This document shows, piece after piece, positions 63,722-64,000 of a stretch of DNA of 64,000 nt. The notes beneath the pieces were generated by a model, which saw nothing but the letters and a program-made list of their open reading frames with translations, was not told where the DNA came from and searched no databases. Positions within the stretch are counted from its first letter, which is position 1. Every line of letters starts with the position of its first letter. The DNA lies in the NCBI GenBank assembly GCA_030656015.1, contig JAUSNX010000012.1, positions 144,670 to 208,669 of the forward strand, read 5' to 3'. A program made the position numbers and the translations under genes. This stretch comes from Methanobacteriaceae archaeon. GTDB taxonomy: Archaea; Methanobacteriota; Methanobacteria; Methanobacteriales; Methanobacteriaceae.

Positions 63722-64000
63722 ATAAGAAAACAAATAAAAAGTAATAAAATTAAAATCCTCTTCCTAATCTGTCTTTTTGCTGTTTTACTTTCCATTTCCA
63801 GTGCCAGTGCATCCTCAAATGTTTATGTTAATGGTACTACTGGATTGGACACCAACCCTGGAACGATCGATGAACCTTACCAAACCATATCCATGGGAGT
63901 AGGATCTGTTGATGAAAAAGGGACAGTATACATAGCAAATGGAAATTACGCGGGTTTAAACAACAGTGAAATAGTTATAAGCAAAAACATGACTATTACT
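63722..64000 (+). CDS. Start of a beta-helix type surface protein (3' end outside window), ATA start codon
   Basis: 93 codons are visible. From 63722 the frame reads a typical signal peptide (IRKQIKSNKIKILFLICLFA...SSASA) then SSNVYVNGTTGLDTNPG, EPYQTISMGVGSV and GTVYIANGNYAGLNN, the usual opening of Methanobacteriales right-handed beta-helix adhesin-like proteins. GGAGGTGA lies four bases before an ATA, and no ATG, GTG or TTG occurs in frame between the upstream TAG (63701) and the signal peptide; the first ATG is about 57 codons in. Initiation at AUA is the simplest reading. A point mutation of ATG is the alternative. Confidence 0.75.
   Translation, partial: MRKQIKSNKIKILFLICLFAVLLSISSASASSNVYVNGTTGLDTNPGTIDEPYQTISMGVGSVDEKGTVYIANGNYAGLNNSEIVISKNMTIT

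Overview
The window looks like chromosome from a mesophilic methanogenic archaeon of the Methanobacteriales, most likely Methanobacterium. The DNA is AT-rich. It carries methanogen-specific genes: cfbD for coenzyme F430, an Hmd paralogue, the tfrA fumarate reductase subunit, sepS for Sep-tRNA(Cys), dadD, CTP-dependent ribK, and a coenzyme F390 synthetase fragment. It also carries an MthK-type calcium-gated potassium channel and the archaeal GatA route. From memory, the core gene order resembles Methanothermobacter thermautotrophicus from about MTH1525 down to the MTH1490s, including MthK = MTH1520, Get3 = MTH1511 and SepRS = MTH1501.

Layout. 1-7.2 kb, mostly minus strand: F390 synthetase-like fragment, a small membrane protein, tRNA-Arg(GCG), HIT protein, pilin-like protein, HypE-like protein, hisH, a nucleotidyltransferase-cupin fusion and cfbD. 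7.4-16.3 kb: secreted M14-like peptidase, sfsA, mthK, an envelope phosphoesterase pair, an iron-sulfur flavoprotein, a possibly frameshifted tiny membrane gene and a YchF-like GTPase. 16.5-26.5 kb: cbiE, a cupin, the Hmd paralogue, a Get3/ArsA ATPase, nadE, cutA, leuS, two small membrane proteins and hisG. 26.9-37.8 kb: a 1693-residue sensor kinase, dadD, a HAD phosphatase, tfrA and sepS.

37.8-45.9 kb is the accessory part and the most interesting stretch. Four minus-strand genes lie close together: a giant surface protein, a 239-residue unknown protein, a 5'-truncated copy of the C-terminal part of the surface protein with a different tip, and a 310-residue paralogue of the 239-residue protein. 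A shared ~300 bp block, divergent C-terminal tips and one related small gene after each tip resemble the orphan-cassette layout of bacterial polymorphic toxin systems. This is inference, not proof of toxicity.

46-64 kb: ribK, ribB, a KaiC-like ATPase, a CobB/CobQ-like protein with swapped domain order, gatA, a methyltransferase, an alanine dehydrogenase/ornithine cyclodeaminase family enzyme behind a 12-bp minisatellite, a LysE-type exporter, HAD, DsrE and TMEM175 proteins, and a TIM-barrel protein. A PadR regulator with an ABC exporter follows, then a PQQ-propeller surface protein and the start of a beta-helix surface protein that appears to begin at ATA.

Many starts are decided by strong Shine-Dalgarno sites (GGAGG, GGTGATC-like). 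TTG starts are frequent, and two genes seem to use ATA or ATT. No CRISPR array, insertion sequence, rRNA or replication origin was seen.
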